A stretch of DNA of 64,000 nt from the NCBI RefSeq assembly GCF_007860185.1, contig NZ_SJPY01000001.1, forward strand, positions 1,077,132 through 1,141,131, given 5' to 3'. The DNA comes from Novipirellula aureliae. GTDB taxonomy: Bacteria; Planctomycetota; Planctomycetia; Pirellulales; Pirellulaceae. Shown here one piece after another: positions 54,469-63,348 of the stretch. The notes beneath the pieces were generated by a model that did no database searches, was not told the DNA's origin, and worked only from the letters and a program-made list of their open reading frames with translations. A program made the position numbers and the translations under genes. Numbering within the stretch: the first letter of the stretch is position 1; every line of letters begins with the position of its first letter.

Positions 54469-55711
54469 TCTGCCGAACCGCTTGCCGAAGTCGTTGTTCG
54501 TTTTCTACCAAGGACATTCGCAGAAAACCCTCGCCACCTTGCCCAAAGCCGCTACCGGGACTGACCGCGACGTTACCTTCTTCGAGTAGTTTTAAGGCAA
54601 AATCCATCGTGCTCATTGAACTGGCCCACGGTTCAGGGACTTTGGCCCAAACGAACATGCCTGCTTTGGGCGGTGTCACATCCCAGCCCAATCGCCTTAG
54701 GCCACTGACCAAAACGTCTCGACGCCCTTGGTAAATCCTCGATTGTTTTTCAACGTTCGTATCGGTTTCTCGAAGCGCCACGATCGCTGCAATTTGAACC
54801 GCTGCGAACATTCCGTAATCGTAGTAGCCTTTGACCGTCCCAAGACCTCGAATCATTTCGGAATTGCCAGCACAGAAACCGACTCGCCAACCGGCCATAT
54901 TGTACCCTTTGCTCATCGTCGTAAATTCGACACCGACATCCTTCGCCCCTTTGGCTGCTAAGAAACTCGGTGGACGATAGCCATCAAACGCAACGTCCGC
55001 GTACGCGAAGTCGTGAATCACCATGAACCCGTACTTCTTTGCCAGCCGGACGACCTCGACAAAAAACTCAGGTTCAATCACCGCCGAAGATGGGTTGTGG
55101 GGATAATTGACAATCAACACCTTGGGGGTCGGCGCCATGTGTTCACACGTGTAGGCCACATTGCGCAAGAACATTTCAGAATCGGCGACATCGAGCGCAA
55201 CGACGTTACCAGCGGCCAGAATGACGCCGTACATATGAACGGGAAAGTAGGGCGACGGGATGATTGCCGTATCGCCTGGCCCCATCAAAGCCAAACACAT
55301 GTGCGAAAACCCCTCCTTACTGCCCAAGCATGACATCACTTCGGTATCGGGGTCGAGCCGCACTCCATACAACCGGTAATATTTGCTAGCAACCTCTCGT
55401 CGCAGATTTGAAATGCCATTCGATTTGCTGTAGCCATGGTTACCAGGATCAGCAGCTGCGTCAGCCAATTTTTGAATGACGGAAGGATCAGGTGGATCGG
55501 ACGGGTTGCCCATGCCCAAATCGATCACATCATCCCCGGCTCGTCGTTTTTGATAAAGCGAATTGTTGATTCGACCAAACATATAGGGAGGCAAACGATC
55601 GACCCGCGTTGCAAATTTGACTTCAAAAGGCTGCGGGACAGGGTCCGTTGTCGGCGGCCCGATCGCAGGAGCATCAATATTGGGAAGATCGGAATCAAAA
55701 GGTTGATTCAT
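54449..55711 (-). CDS. Class I/II aminotransferase (AlaC / LL-DAP aminotransferase-like)
   Basis: A 420-residue fold-type I PLP enzyme. Motifs: [90 protein letters not shown] and [20 protein letters not shown] with the PLP lysine. The [10 protein letters not shown] pattern is characteristic of the AlaC group (glutamate-pyruvate aminotransferase), with LL-diaminopimelate aminotransferase as the alternative. ATG 55711. It converges with the LmbE gene, overlapping at the 3' ends. Confidence 0.87.
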   Translation of the reverse strand: MNQPFDSDLPNIDAPAIGPPTTDPVPQPFEVKFATRVDRLPPYMFGRINNSLYQKRRAGDDVIDLGMGNPSDPPDPSVIQKLADAAADPGNHGYSKSNGISNLRREVASKYYRLYGVRLDPDTEVMSCLGSKEGFSHMCLALMGPGDTAIIPSPYFPVHMYGVILAAGNVVALDVADSEMFLRNVAYTCEHMAPTPKVLIVNYPHNPSSAVIEPEFFVEVVRLAKKYGFMVIHDFAYADVAFDGYRPPSFLAAKGAKDVGVEFTTMSKGYNMAGWRVGFCAGNSEMIRGLGTVKGYYDYGMFAAVQIAAIVALRETDTNVEKQSRIYQGRRDVLVSGLRRLGWDVTPPKAGMFVWAKVPEPWASSMSTMDFALKLLEEGNVAVSPGSGFGQGGEGFLRMSLVENEQRLRQAVRQISKCLG

Positions 55712-55827
55712 GGCAAAACCGCAAGAGAAAGGATAGAAAGGTCTTTAGTTTTCGTTTTCGAATGTGTGACCATTGTCGACCAGAGACCGACAATCGCCCA
55801 GGGGGTTATCCGAGACAATTCTTCTGC

Positions 55828-57315
55828 CTACGTGAACAAATCTTTGGGTGGATTTTTGGCGAATCGCTTTAAATACTCGTCCATTCGTAATTTGCGTTTA
55901 GCACTTTTGCTCGTCATGTAGCGGACGTTTCCGAAAACCGGTCTCTCTGGTCCCCAGGCTCGGTCAAAGCGGCCCAGGACCCAGAAAATGCCGTTGTAGG
56001 AATTTGGGTCGCGTCCGTCGAGTCCATACTTATTGTTTATCTCGATCATGATTCGCAATGCATCGCTCGGTGATTCCGACCAGTGCAGAATTTTTTTGCC
56101 CCACAGCATTCGCATGTAATTGTGCATCACCCCAGTGCGAACGATCTCACGCTGAGCGGCATTCCAAATGGGATCGTCCGTCTCGGCACGCTCAAATTGT
56201 TCGAGACGGTAGATCACAGGCCGCTTATCGGGTTTGTGTTTCATTAACGAATTGAATGCCCACTCCGGTAGCGTTTCCAACCTGTCGTATCCGTCTGGAT
56301 CACGAAAGGTTCGATTGAACCCCATTTCACGCCAAGTCAACACTTGATCCAAGAACGCTTCCGCCGGTTCACTGGTGTTCCAAAACCCGTGGTTTTTGCC
56401 ATTTGCGGCCGATGCTTTGTCGGGGGTCCAGTCTTGATTCTCTAACGTTTCGAGAACGATCTCATGGGCCGAGATGTGCCCAAAATGCAAGTGGGGACTG
56501 AGGCCGCTCGTCACATTTTCATTAGGATGGTTTCGATCGACGTCGTAGCGTTGCATATCGTGTTTGATAAAGTGCGTTAACCGTTTGGCGGCTGCTTTCG
56601 AGCCGCCTTCGATTTTATCGCATGGTGATACCGAATGATCGATCGGTATCGAATCAAGTCCGCCCACGCTGAGCAGCTTTTCGAGATCGGCAGCGGGCCA
56701 ACGTTTCAAAATCGATGCTGGCAGCGATTGGAGAACGGGAAGCTTGCTCCGAAGCAGCGGATCGGTTTTCGGTATTTCCAGCAGCGCGTCAAAGATGTTT
56801 TTTTGCATCCAGCGGCGGTAGCTGTGAGCGACGGTGAACGTACGGTCGGGTCGGCGAAGCGGCATGACGCAGTTGCCGTCGATCAGTTCCAACCTGGCAG
56901 GAATCTGGTCTTTGACGGCATCGATCATTGTCGGCAGGAAAAAGCAGGGGTACTCATCTGCAATGACGCTACACGCCTTTTTGGCCAACTGGTGTAGCAG
57001 CGGAGTCCCTGCACCTGGCTTGGGCTCGACATAGGGATAGTAGGTCACCGGTTTGTCCGCCAGTGCTTCGGCATTGGCTCGCATCCCTGCAATGGCGAAA
57101 TGATGCATTCGATCATTCGCCCATTTGTAGCGCACACGAAGCGGTTCGAAAATCAATAGTGGCTTATTGAGTTGTTTTGCGAGGTCCACCGCGTGCTGGA
57201 GTGCAAAATTGTATCGCGTTCGCCTGGCAGCGATCATCCAATACAAGACGTAATCACCCTCGATGCGAACTGGATGTTGGTTTGCAAGGGAATGGCGAAT
57301 TGGAGGAATAAACAT
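55828..57315 (-). CDS. Deoxyribodipyrimidine photolyase, class II
   Basis: A 495-residue flavoprotein that repairs cyclobutane pyrimidine dimers using light. The N-terminal part reads VLYWMIAARRTRYNFALQHAVDLAKQL, typical of class II enzymes. The C-terminal FAD region has FLDQVLTWREMGFN, NAAQREIVRTGVMHNYMRMLWGKKILHW, EINNKYGLDGRDPNSYNGIFWVLGRFDRAWG and FGNVRYMTSKSAKRKL, all diagnostic of class II. ATG 57315 is chosen; the frame extends to 57498 but into the upstream gene's 5' region. It diverges from the secreted-protein gene at 57438, so promoters for both lie in 122 bp. Confidence 0.92.
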   Translation of the reverse strand: MFIPPIRHSLANQHPVRIEGDYVLYWMIAARRTRYNFALQHAVDLAKQLNKPLLIFEPLRVRYKWANDRMHHFAIAGMRANAEALADKPVTYYPYVEPKPGAGTPLLHQLAKKACSVIADEYPCFFLPTMIDAVKDQIPARLELIDGNCVMPLRRPDRTFTVAHSYRRWMQKNIFDALLEIPKTDPLLRSKLPVLQSLPASILKRWPAADLEKLLSVGGLDSIPIDHSVSPCDKIEGGSKAAAKRLTHFIKHDMQRYDVDRNHPNENVTSGLSPHLHFGHISAHEIVLETLENQDWTPDKASAANGKNHGFWNTSEPAEAFLDQVLTWREMGFNRTFRDPDGYDRLETLPEWAFNSLMKHKPDKRPVIYRLEQFERAETDDPIWNAAQREIVRTGVMHNYMRMLWGKKILHWSESPSDALRIMIEINNKYGLDGRDPNSYNGIFWVLGRFDRAWGPERPVFGNVRYMTSKSAKRKLRMDEYLKRFAKNPPKDLFT

Positions 57316-57437
57316 GCGACGGTGAAATTTGGAGGTTTGCCAGAAATATCGGATCTTGTGGTACAATGAGTGCGTTCGATCGAATCTCCATCTTCGACTT
57401 CCTTTTCTGGAAGACCCATTACCTAAAGGTATGCGAA

Positions 57438-58709
57438 ATGATGATGACAGCAACGCGGCATTGGCTACTTGGTCCCTTGCTTTGTACGGGACTGGCAAGC
57501 GCTGGCTGGACTCAGACGTTTGAAGCGGTGATGCCCGACGGAAATGTCACCGCGAAGATGGAGGTTCACGAGGGGAGATTGTTGATTCGACAGCAAAACG
57601 GCCCATCGTTTCTCTACGAGCGGGAACCGCAGTTCGATTCGGTTGACGGAAGTTTCATCGGCTACTTCCATCCAAAACTCAATCGAGTGCTGCGAATGCC
57701 GAGGTCCGGCAACGGTTCGATGATGATGGCAGACTTGGACGACGTGCATCCACGTTACCAAGCATCCAACTTTGTGACGAGGCCGGTTGCAGTCGCAAGT
57801 CCGCCCGATCGTCTACGCGAAGAGGGGGCCGCACATCTCGGGCAAGCTCTCCAGCGTCGACCAAATCAAGGTTTCCGCCCCGGTGCCGGGAATCGGCCCA
57901 ACAATCAGCCTAGGCAAGGTGACGGAAAATGGCACGCCCAACCTCCCCACTTTGCACGCGGACAGGGTCGAGCGTATCGACATCAAAACGGGTACGGTCA
58001 TCACGGCTTTGTTCCGATTTACACACCCAATGTCTATTGGCTGAATCCGTTACCAGGGTTTTGGCCCGGCGGTAGTTTTTACAGCAGCAACGTTTACGGT
58101 CATGGGTACTACGGTGGCTTCTTTTCAGGAACCGTGCTGAATGTTGGCAATGTGTACGCCAATCCGTCCCCGATGTTCTCACCACGATTCGCCCCTCAGT
58201 CGGTTGTCGTGGACACTCGCGTTGTTCCTGGGACGCCACTTCCGCCAGTCAAGCTGGGGCTTCGCAACGGCAGTGACCGTGAGTTGATCGTCACCATTCT
58301 CGACACCAAAGCAGGGGGGCAGCCGCATCAAATCCGCATCCCTGCGGGGGGAGTCTCGGAGCAAACCTTTGAAAGAGATTCCACCGATAAGCGGATTCAA
58401 ACCTATGAAACGATTTTGCCAAATGGTGAGTACGACGAGCATCAAGTGACGACTCTCTTGCCGCCCGCCGTTCGCTATGAACTCGTCGTCCACACTCGCC
58501 AAATCCAATCGATCGCCATCGATCGAACTGGCAAGAGTCCAAACGTGATCGAGGACGTTAACTACCAAGGCAAAGGGGTCGGGCGATTCACGTTGCCGCC
58601 CGGCGATCAGTTACGATCCGCAACGATTGACGTTTATCGAGTGGCTCGAAGCCGCAACCAACCACCGGGAATGATCGAACCGCTTCTCGACCCAACCATG
58701 TTTGACTAG
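57438..58709 (+). CDS. Secreted protein of unknown function, Pro/His/Tyr-rich
   Basis: A 423-residue protein. A signal peptide (RHWLLGPLLCTGLASAGWTQT) is followed by a small beta-rich region (VMPDGNVTAKMEVHEGRLLI), then an Arg/Asn/Gln-rich stretch (about 125-180, GHHGFVPIYTPNVYWL and similar Gly/Tyr-rich text around 190-250). The C-terminal 150 residues look folded (PVKLGLRNGSDRELIVTILDTK, IPAGGVSEQTFERDS). I do not recognise it. ATG 57438 has AAAGGT 7 bases upstream; the frame is also open from 57366. It converges on the membrane protein at 58706 with a 4-bp overlap. Confidence 0.72.
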   Translation: MMMTATRHWLLGPLLCTGLASAGWTQTFEAVMPDGNVTAKMEVHEGRLLIRQQNGPSFLYEREPQFDSVDGSFIGYFHPKLNRVLRMPRSGNGSMMMADLDDVHPRYQASNFVTRPVAVASPPDRLREEGAAHLGQALQRRPNQGFRPGAGNRPNNQPRQGDGKWHAQPPHFARGQGRAYRHQNGYGHHGFVPIYTPNVYWLNPLPGFWPGGSFYSSNVYGHGYYGGFFSGTVLNVGNVYANPSPMFSPRFAPQSVVVDTRVVPGTPLPPVKLGLRNGSDRELIVTILDTKAGGQPHQIRIPAGGVSEQTFERDSTDKRIQTYETILPNGEYDEHQVTTLLPPAVRYELVVHTRQIQSIAIDRTGKSPNVIEDVNYQGKGVGRFTLPPGDQLRSATIDVYRVARSRNQPPGMIEPLLDPTMFD

Positions 58710-59362
58710 CCATCGATATACTCCACCACGATTGGCTTTCTCAAATAACGGTAAGCCCAAGTGATTAATCCAACCTTGACCAAAGCCCATGCCAAGAAGA
58801 AAACGATCCCAACCACGGCGGCGATGGAAGTAAATTGGGCCACCATTTCGCCACCGCCTTGTTTTTCTGCAAGCTTTCGCATGTAGGCTTCGTTGATCGG
58901 AGCGATCTGTAATTGCATCAACCCATAGACGGCGTTTCGCAAACACTCAAACACGATCGCGAAGAGCAATGTTCGTCTCATCAACACACGGCTCCATCGC
59001 TTCCGCAAAATCAGCCCCACGCCACCCGAAAGGTACAGAACTGCGAGCAAGAGTCCTGTCACACCTATTAGCACGCTGGGAATCAAGAACCTTGCCATCA
59101 CCGCGTTGATGTCTTGCTGCATTTCAGCCTGCGCTTCTTCGAATGGCCCACCTTGATTCATCATCGTCATCAGCTTGTCACCGACTAAAAGCTGTATGCC
59201 GATCATCAACGAACCGAACAAGCCAACGACTCCGGCCAAGATTGCCAATACCGAAATGACGGTCACACCCGTTGGGCGGACGACTGCGGTGTCAGGTGAT
59301 CCAGCCATCCGTGCTTGAACGTAAGGATTGCCCGAGGGTGATGCGTTTGCAGGATCGTTCAT
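58706..59362 (-). CDS. Membrane protein with Pro/Asn-rich N-terminus
   Basis: A 218-residue protein. The short polar N-terminus (DPANASPSGNPYVQAR) is followed by four hydrophobic segments: VTVISVLAILAGVVGLFGSLMIGIQLLVG, VLIGVTGLLLAVLYLSGGVGLIL, LLFAIVFECLRNAVYG and AAVVGIVFFLAWALVKVGLITW. It resembles the neighbouring 195-residue protein in layout and may be a distant paralogue. Function unknown; planctomycetes have many such proteins with NPYxxP-like N-termini. Confidence 0.75.
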   Translation of the reverse strand: MNDPANASPSGNPYVQARMAGSPDTAVVRPTGVTVISVLAILAGVVGLFGSLMIGIQLLVGDKLMTMMNQGGPFEEAQAEMQQDINAVMARFLIPSVLIGVTGLLLAVLYLSGGVGLILRKRWSRVLMRRTLLFAIVFECLRNAVYGLMQLQIAPINEAYMRKLAEKQGGGEMVAQFTSIAAVVGIVFFLAWALVKVGLITWAYRYLRKPIVVEYIDG

Positions 59363-59392
59363 GGTACGATTTCACTTGGTGGATCGTTCGAT

Positions 59393-59980
59393 TTAGGGTA
59401 TCGAATAAAAGGCTCGTTGAATCTCATGTGGCGAATGGCCTTCTTCGGCAAAGCCGAATGCAATCACCACGGGGCGATTGAATAGGACAATCATACCGTA
59501 AATCGAAAGTGCGATTTGCGTTGGTAGACAATAACAAGTCAACATCGTCACCATTCCGACGCAAAGCATCACGATACTCATCACTCGACCGCGAAAACGC
59601 AAGGTCCGCACTCCGCAGATGATCGTGAAAACCGCGATTGCGATCATCACCAAACCAGCGATCACGCCAAGTACCAGGAACCAAGTATCCGCTTCAGGTG
59701 GCATCGCATTCGCGTTTCCACTCTGTGCCGCGTCGGCTCGTATTTCACGAAACACCATTGGCATTAGCGATGCATAAAACGTGATCGCCCCGCCCATTAG
59801 CAGAATAAAAACCCCTTGAACGATCATGAGCACGCCGAGGATTTGGACTTGCCCCACCAGTCCCCGCGAATGCAAATTCGCTATATCGATCGTCCCATCG
59901 CCAGGGATTCTCGGTGGTTGCACCGTCGGCGAGTACGGATTCGTAGGCATGGAATCTGAAAAAGGATTATCCGATGACAT
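59393..59980 (-). CDS. Membrane protein with NPYSP-type N-terminus
   Basis: A 195-residue protein. The polar leader (SSDNPFSDSMPTNPYSPTVQPP) is followed by four hydrophobic segments: ILGVLMIVQGVFILLMGGAITFYASLMP, FLVLGVIAGLVMIAIAVFTIICG, VMSIVMLCVGMVTMLTCYCLP and ALSIYGMIVLFNRPVVIAF. It lies 30 bp upstream of the similar 218-residue protein and the two are probably co-transcribed. No family or function can be assigned. Confidence 0.75.
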   Translation of the reverse strand: MSSDNPFSDSMPTNPYSPTVQPPRIPGDGTIDIANLHSRGLVGQVQILGVLMIVQGVFILLMGGAITFYASLMPMVFREIRADAAQSGNANAMPPEADTWFLVLGVIAGLVMIAIAVFTIICGVRTLRFRGRVMSIVMLCVGMVTMLTCYCLPTQIALSIYGMIVLFNRPVVIAFGFAEEGHSPHEIQRAFYSIP

Positions 59981-60064
59981 GTTGGTGACTCGCGGTTTAG
60001 TCGACGTATTGCTAAAGTTTGTGACGAGTGCTTCGTCAAAATATAACTTTAGCGTTGCTTTTTT

Positions 60065-60100
60065 TGTGGCTGTGGCTGTGGCTGTGGCTGTGGCTGTGGC
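60065..60100 (+). repeat. TGTGGC hexamer tandem repeat (six units)
   Basis: Six perfect TGTGGC units run directly into TTCCAG. The end, GTGGCTGTGGCTTCCAG (60090-60106), is the same motif as on the minus strand at 36681-36697, so the array appears to be an expansion inside a dispersed repeat. Confidence 0.9.
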
Positions 60101-60224
60101 TTCCAGTCGCAGAATGGGGGCTGGAGGCCCCCGTCACGTTGTACCGCACCCTAAAGTTAAATCTGGACAAAGGACGAGTCGTTTTGTGTTTTTTTGTTAA
60201 ACCGTGTGCCCATCGTGCCGCACG

Positions 60225-60342
60225 CGGCCTGCTGATTTAATCGGTTTGACTCGACTTATTGTTTAACGCCAAGCCATAGGCGACCGCTTATGGAAAAGCT
60301 GACGCCTTCGGCTAAGCGTTAAACGATTAAATCAGCAGGCCG
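60225..60342. mobile_element. 118-bp MITE-like element, copy 2
   Basis: Identical to 8313-8430 except for two bases. The same perfect 19-bp terminal inverted repeats (CGGCCTGCTGATTTAATCG) are present. It is flanked by the direct repeat CACG (60221-60224 and 60343-60346), different from copy 1, which argues for independent insertion events. It lies in the 462-bp gap before uvrA, which otherwise holds only the hexamer array and a hairpin. Confidence 0.88.
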
Positions 60343-60361
60343 CACGCGGAGTATTGCAAAA

Positions 60362-60382
60362 CGTGTGGGCGTTGCCCACACG
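60362..60382. repeat. Hairpin CGTGTGGGC/GCCCACACG
   Basis: A perfect 9-bp stem with a GTT loop, 60 bp upstream of the uvrA start. There is no T-run. It could be a dispersed repeat or a terminator-like barrier ahead of uvrA. Confidence 0.5.
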
Positions 60383-60442
60383 ACTCAATGGCTAATCCTA
60401 CCGTAAAGATCTATCACCTACCATCAACAGGACACCCCATCT

Positions 60443-63130
60443 TTGTCTAAGGTCGCCAGCAACCGGAAACAGCGAAAGTCGGCGAGAGCGAAAACTCGCT
60501 CTGCCGCTAACACGATCCAAATTCGCGGCGCACGTGAGCATAACCTGCAAAATGTTGATGTCGACATCGCTCACGACAAGTTGACCGTTATCACTGGCGT
60601 TTCAGGGAGCGGCAAAAGCTCATTGGCTTTTGACACGCTCTTTGCTGAGGGACAACGGCAATACATCGACAGTTTATCCGCTTACGCTCGGCAATTTCTC
60701 GATCAGATCCCACGTCCTGATGTCGATTCGATTAGCGGTTTGGCTCCGACTTTGGCGATTGATCAAAAACCCGGCTCCTCACACGGACGCAGCACCGTCG
60801 CCACGATCAGTGAAATCTACGACTTTCTACGTCTCCTTTACGCTCGTGTCGGCACACCGCATTGTAGCCATTGTCAATCGACCATTGCTCGGCAATCCCC
60901 CGACGCCGTCGTCGAATCATTGGCATCGCTGCCCGATGGAACCAAAGTCGTCATGATGGCACCGATGGTACGCGGGCGCCGTGGAGTTCACCGCGAAGTG
61001 TTCGATTCGATACGCCAAGCGGGTCTACTAAGAGTGCGAACCGACGGAGAGACCTACTTGCTCGATGATGTCCCCGATCTCGCACCTCGCAAAAATCATA
61101 CAATCGAAGCGGTCGTCGATCGGTTGGTGATCCGCCACCCCCAATCGATCCGTTCCTCTGAAACGACGACTGCCGAGTCCAAGCAACTTGACTCCAAACG
61201 CATTGACTCCAAACGCATTGACTCCAAACGCATTGACCCACGACTGCGTGAAAGTGTCCTCTTGGCTCTGCGACTCGGCAACGGATTGGCCTCTTCCTTA
61301 ATCCAAAAGCCCGCAAGCACAGGCGAACCGAGCGAGTGGACCGAATCCATTTTCAGCACGGCGATGGCGTGTATTGAATGCGGGGCAAGCTTTGAGGAAA
61401 TCGAACCGCGAACCTTCAGTTTTAACAGCCCCTACGGAGCTTGTCCAACGTGCGACGGACTCGGGCGAATCGATCAATCCGACCAGACGATTGTTTGTCC
61501 TGATTGTCATGGTGGACGCCTGCGTAAAGAAGCCTTGAGCGTCACCATTGACGGCGTCCCGATCAACGAACTCGCCTCGATGCCCCTACACGACGCAGCC
61601 GATTGGTTCGCAAAAATCGGTGACTCACTCAGCGAAGTTCAATCCGCAATCGCAGCTCCGATCACCAGGGAAGTTCTCAAGCGTTTGTCATTTTTGAGCC
61701 GCGTCGGTGTCGATTATCTAACGCTCGATCGGTCCGCCAGTTCACTCAGTGGTGGTGAGTTGCAGCGGGTTCGCTTGGCGACCAGTATCGGCAGCGGATT
61801 GGTTGGCGTGTGTTATGTATTGGACGAACCATCGATTGGCCTTCACCCCGCCGACCACGATCGGCTAATCGATTGCATCCTCGATTTGCGAGATCAGGGC
61901 AACACGGTGATTGTCGTCGAGCACGATGAAGCGACCATGCGGGCGGCGGACGACTTGATCGACATGGGAGAAGGAGCGGGAAAGAACGGCGGTAAGATTA
62001 TCAGTCATGGAAAACCAAAGCGGGTTGAAAAAGACCCGAATAGTTTAACCGGACACTATCTCGCCGGACGGAAACGCATTCCGATCCCAGCTGAACGACG
62101 CAAGCCAAAACGATCGCAATGGCTGACGCTATCCGATGTGCAAACCCATAATCTAAAAAAAGTGACCGCAAGATTTCCGCTCGGGTTATTGGTCGGTATT
62201 AGCGGTGTATCGGGCAGTGGTAAAAGTTCGCTCGTCAACGATACACTCGCTCCTGCCCTGGCAGCTCATCTTGGTTTGCAAGCGGATGCACCGGGGCCGT
62301 TTACGAAAATGACAGGCGCCGAACAGATCGATAAGATGATCGTGATCGATCAGTCACCTATCGGCCGAAGCCCACGAAGTTGTCCCGCAACCTACAGTGG
62401 CGTTCTCGACGAAATCCGCAAGGTTTTCGCAAAGACTCGCGAGGCAAAAACTCGCGGGTTTACCACCAGCCGGTTCTCGTTCAATGCGGCGGCAGGTCGC
62501 TGCGAGCTTTGTAAAGGCCTGGGGGTCGAACGAATCGAAATGAACTTTTTGAGTGACTTGTTTGTTACTTGCACACGCTGTGGTGGCAAACGATTCAATC
62601 GACAAACGCTGCAAGTCCGCTTTAAGGGAGCTTCGATTGCAGACGTGTTGGCGATGAGCATTGACGATGCCGCATCGTTCTTTGAGAACGTGCCACGAAT
62701 CGAGCGGCAACTTCACTCGCTACAATCGGTTGGACTTGGCTACGTCCATCTGGGACAATCGAGCACAACGCTTAGTGGTGGCGAAGCCCAGCGGATCAAA
62801 CTGGGGACCGAACTCGCGCGAGTATCCACGGGGCGAACATTGTACTTGCTCGATGAACCAACGACGGGACTTCATTTTCAAGACATCGAGCGATTGGTAA
62901 ATGTACTCAATCAACTCGTCGATGCGGGCAACACGGTCCTCGTTATCGAGCACCAATTCGACTTGCTGGCAGCCTGTGATTGGATCATCGACCTGGGACC
63001 TACCGGTGGAGTGGAAGGAGGCCAGATTGTTGGCACGGGATCGCCGGAGCAACTCGCCAATGATCCGACCACGGCCACTGGCAAATACCTCCAACAAACG
63101 CTTGGTCGATTTTCTCACACTTCGTCCTGA
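60443..63130 (+). CDS. uvrA: UvrABC excinuclease subunit A
   Basis: An 895-residue ABC ATPase that finds DNA damage in nucleotide excision repair. First nucleotide domain: ITGVSGSGKSSLAFDTLFAEGQRQYIDSLSAYARQFL; UvrB-binding region about 115-235; zinc fingers CIECGASFEE / CPTCDG / CPDCHG and CELCKGLG / CTRCGGKRF. Second domain: ISGVSGSGKSSLVND. ABC signatures LSGGELQRVRLAT and LSGGEAQRIKLGTEL; Walker B YVLDEPSIGLHP and YLLDEPTTGLHF. It is somewhat shorter than typical UvrA (about 940). Start is TTG 60443 with AGGA upstream. A (DSKRI) tandem repeat occurs at residues about 250-264. Confidence 0.95.
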   Translation: MSKVASNRKQRKSARAKTRSAANTIQIRGAREHNLQNVDVDIAHDKLTVITGVSGSGKSSLAFDTLFAEGQRQYIDSLSAYARQFLDQIPRPDVDSISGLAPTLAIDQKPGSSHGRSTVATISEIYDFLRLLYARVGTPHCSHCQSTIARQSPDAVVESLASLPDGTKVVMMAPMVRGRRGVHREVFDSIRQAGLLRVRTDGETYLLDDVPDLAPRKNHTIEAVVDRLVIRHPQSIRSSETTTAESKQLDSKRIDSKRIDSKRIDPRLRESVLLALRLGNGLASSLIQKPASTGEPSEWTESIFSTAMACIECGASFEEIEPRTFSFNSPYGACPTCDGLGRIDQSDQTIVCPDCHGGRLRKEALSVTIDGVPINELASMPLHDAADWFAKIGDSLSEVQSAIAAPITREVLKRLSFLSRVGVDYLTLDRSASSLSGGELQRVRLATSIGSGLVGVCYVLDEPSIGLHPADHDRLIDCILDLRDQGNTVIVVEHDEATMRAADDLIDMGEGAGKNGGKIISHGKPKRVEKDPNSLTGHYLAGRKRIPIPAERRKPKRSQWLTLSDVQTHNLKKVTARFPLGLLVGISGVSGSGKSSLVNDTLAPALAAHLGLQADAPGPFTKMTGAEQIDKMIVIDQSPIGRSPRSCPATYSGVLDEIRKVFAKTREAKTRGFTTSRFSFNAAAGRCELCKGLGVERIEMNFLSDLFVTCTRCGGKRFNRQTLQVRFKGASIADVLAMSIDDAASFFENVPRIERQLHSLQSVGLGYVHLGQSSTTLSGGEAQRIKLGTELARVSTGRTLYLLDEPTTGLHFQDIERLVNVLNQLVDAGNTVLVIEHQFDLLAACDWIIDLGPTGGVEGGQIVGTGSPEQLANDPTTATGKYLQQTLGRFSHTSS
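61190..61234 (+). repeat. 15-bp in-frame tandem repeat inside uvrA
   Basis: Three perfect GACTCCAAACGCATT units encode (DSKRI)3, preceded by a degenerate unit at 61175-61189 (ESKQL). Because the period is a multiple of three, copy-number changes keep the frame. Confidence 0.92.
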
Positions 63131-63348
63131 TCGTCCGCTGGTCGACTTCCGATCGACTCGGACTCACTGTCAATCTTGGGCGGATCAATGACGGATTCGA
63201 TGCCTTGAGAGAAGCCTTGATAGATTTCGCGGACAAATCCAATGTCCGTATGCGGATACGCCGGCGCGGATACGTCGGCGCGGATACGCGGGCGCGGATA
63301 CCAAGGTGGCTTATCTTCGTAGCATGGAGATGCTAGATTGCAATTCAT
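63115..63348 (-). CDS. Possible small protein downstream of uvrA
   Basis: A 77-codon frame on the minus strand with a good GGAGG 6 bases before its ATG at 63348. The C-terminal half looks protein-like (DIGFVREIYQGFSQGIESVIDPPK, acidic tail), while the middle is generated by a 14-bp tandem repeat. It overlaps the uvrA end by 16 bp and shares its start (CATG) with the divergent gene at 63338. No family recognised. Confidence 0.4.
   Translation of the reverse strand: MNCNLASPCYEDKPPWYPRPRIRADVSAPAYPHTDIGFVREIYQGFSQGIESVIDPPKIDSESESIGSRPADDQDEV
63252..63302 (+). repeat. 14-bp tandem repeat
   Basis: GCGGATACG cores start at 63252, 63266, 63280 and 63294, an exact period of 14 with single-base variants in the linkers (CCGGC, TCGGC, CGGGC). 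It lies just downstream of uvrA. Confidence 0.85.
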
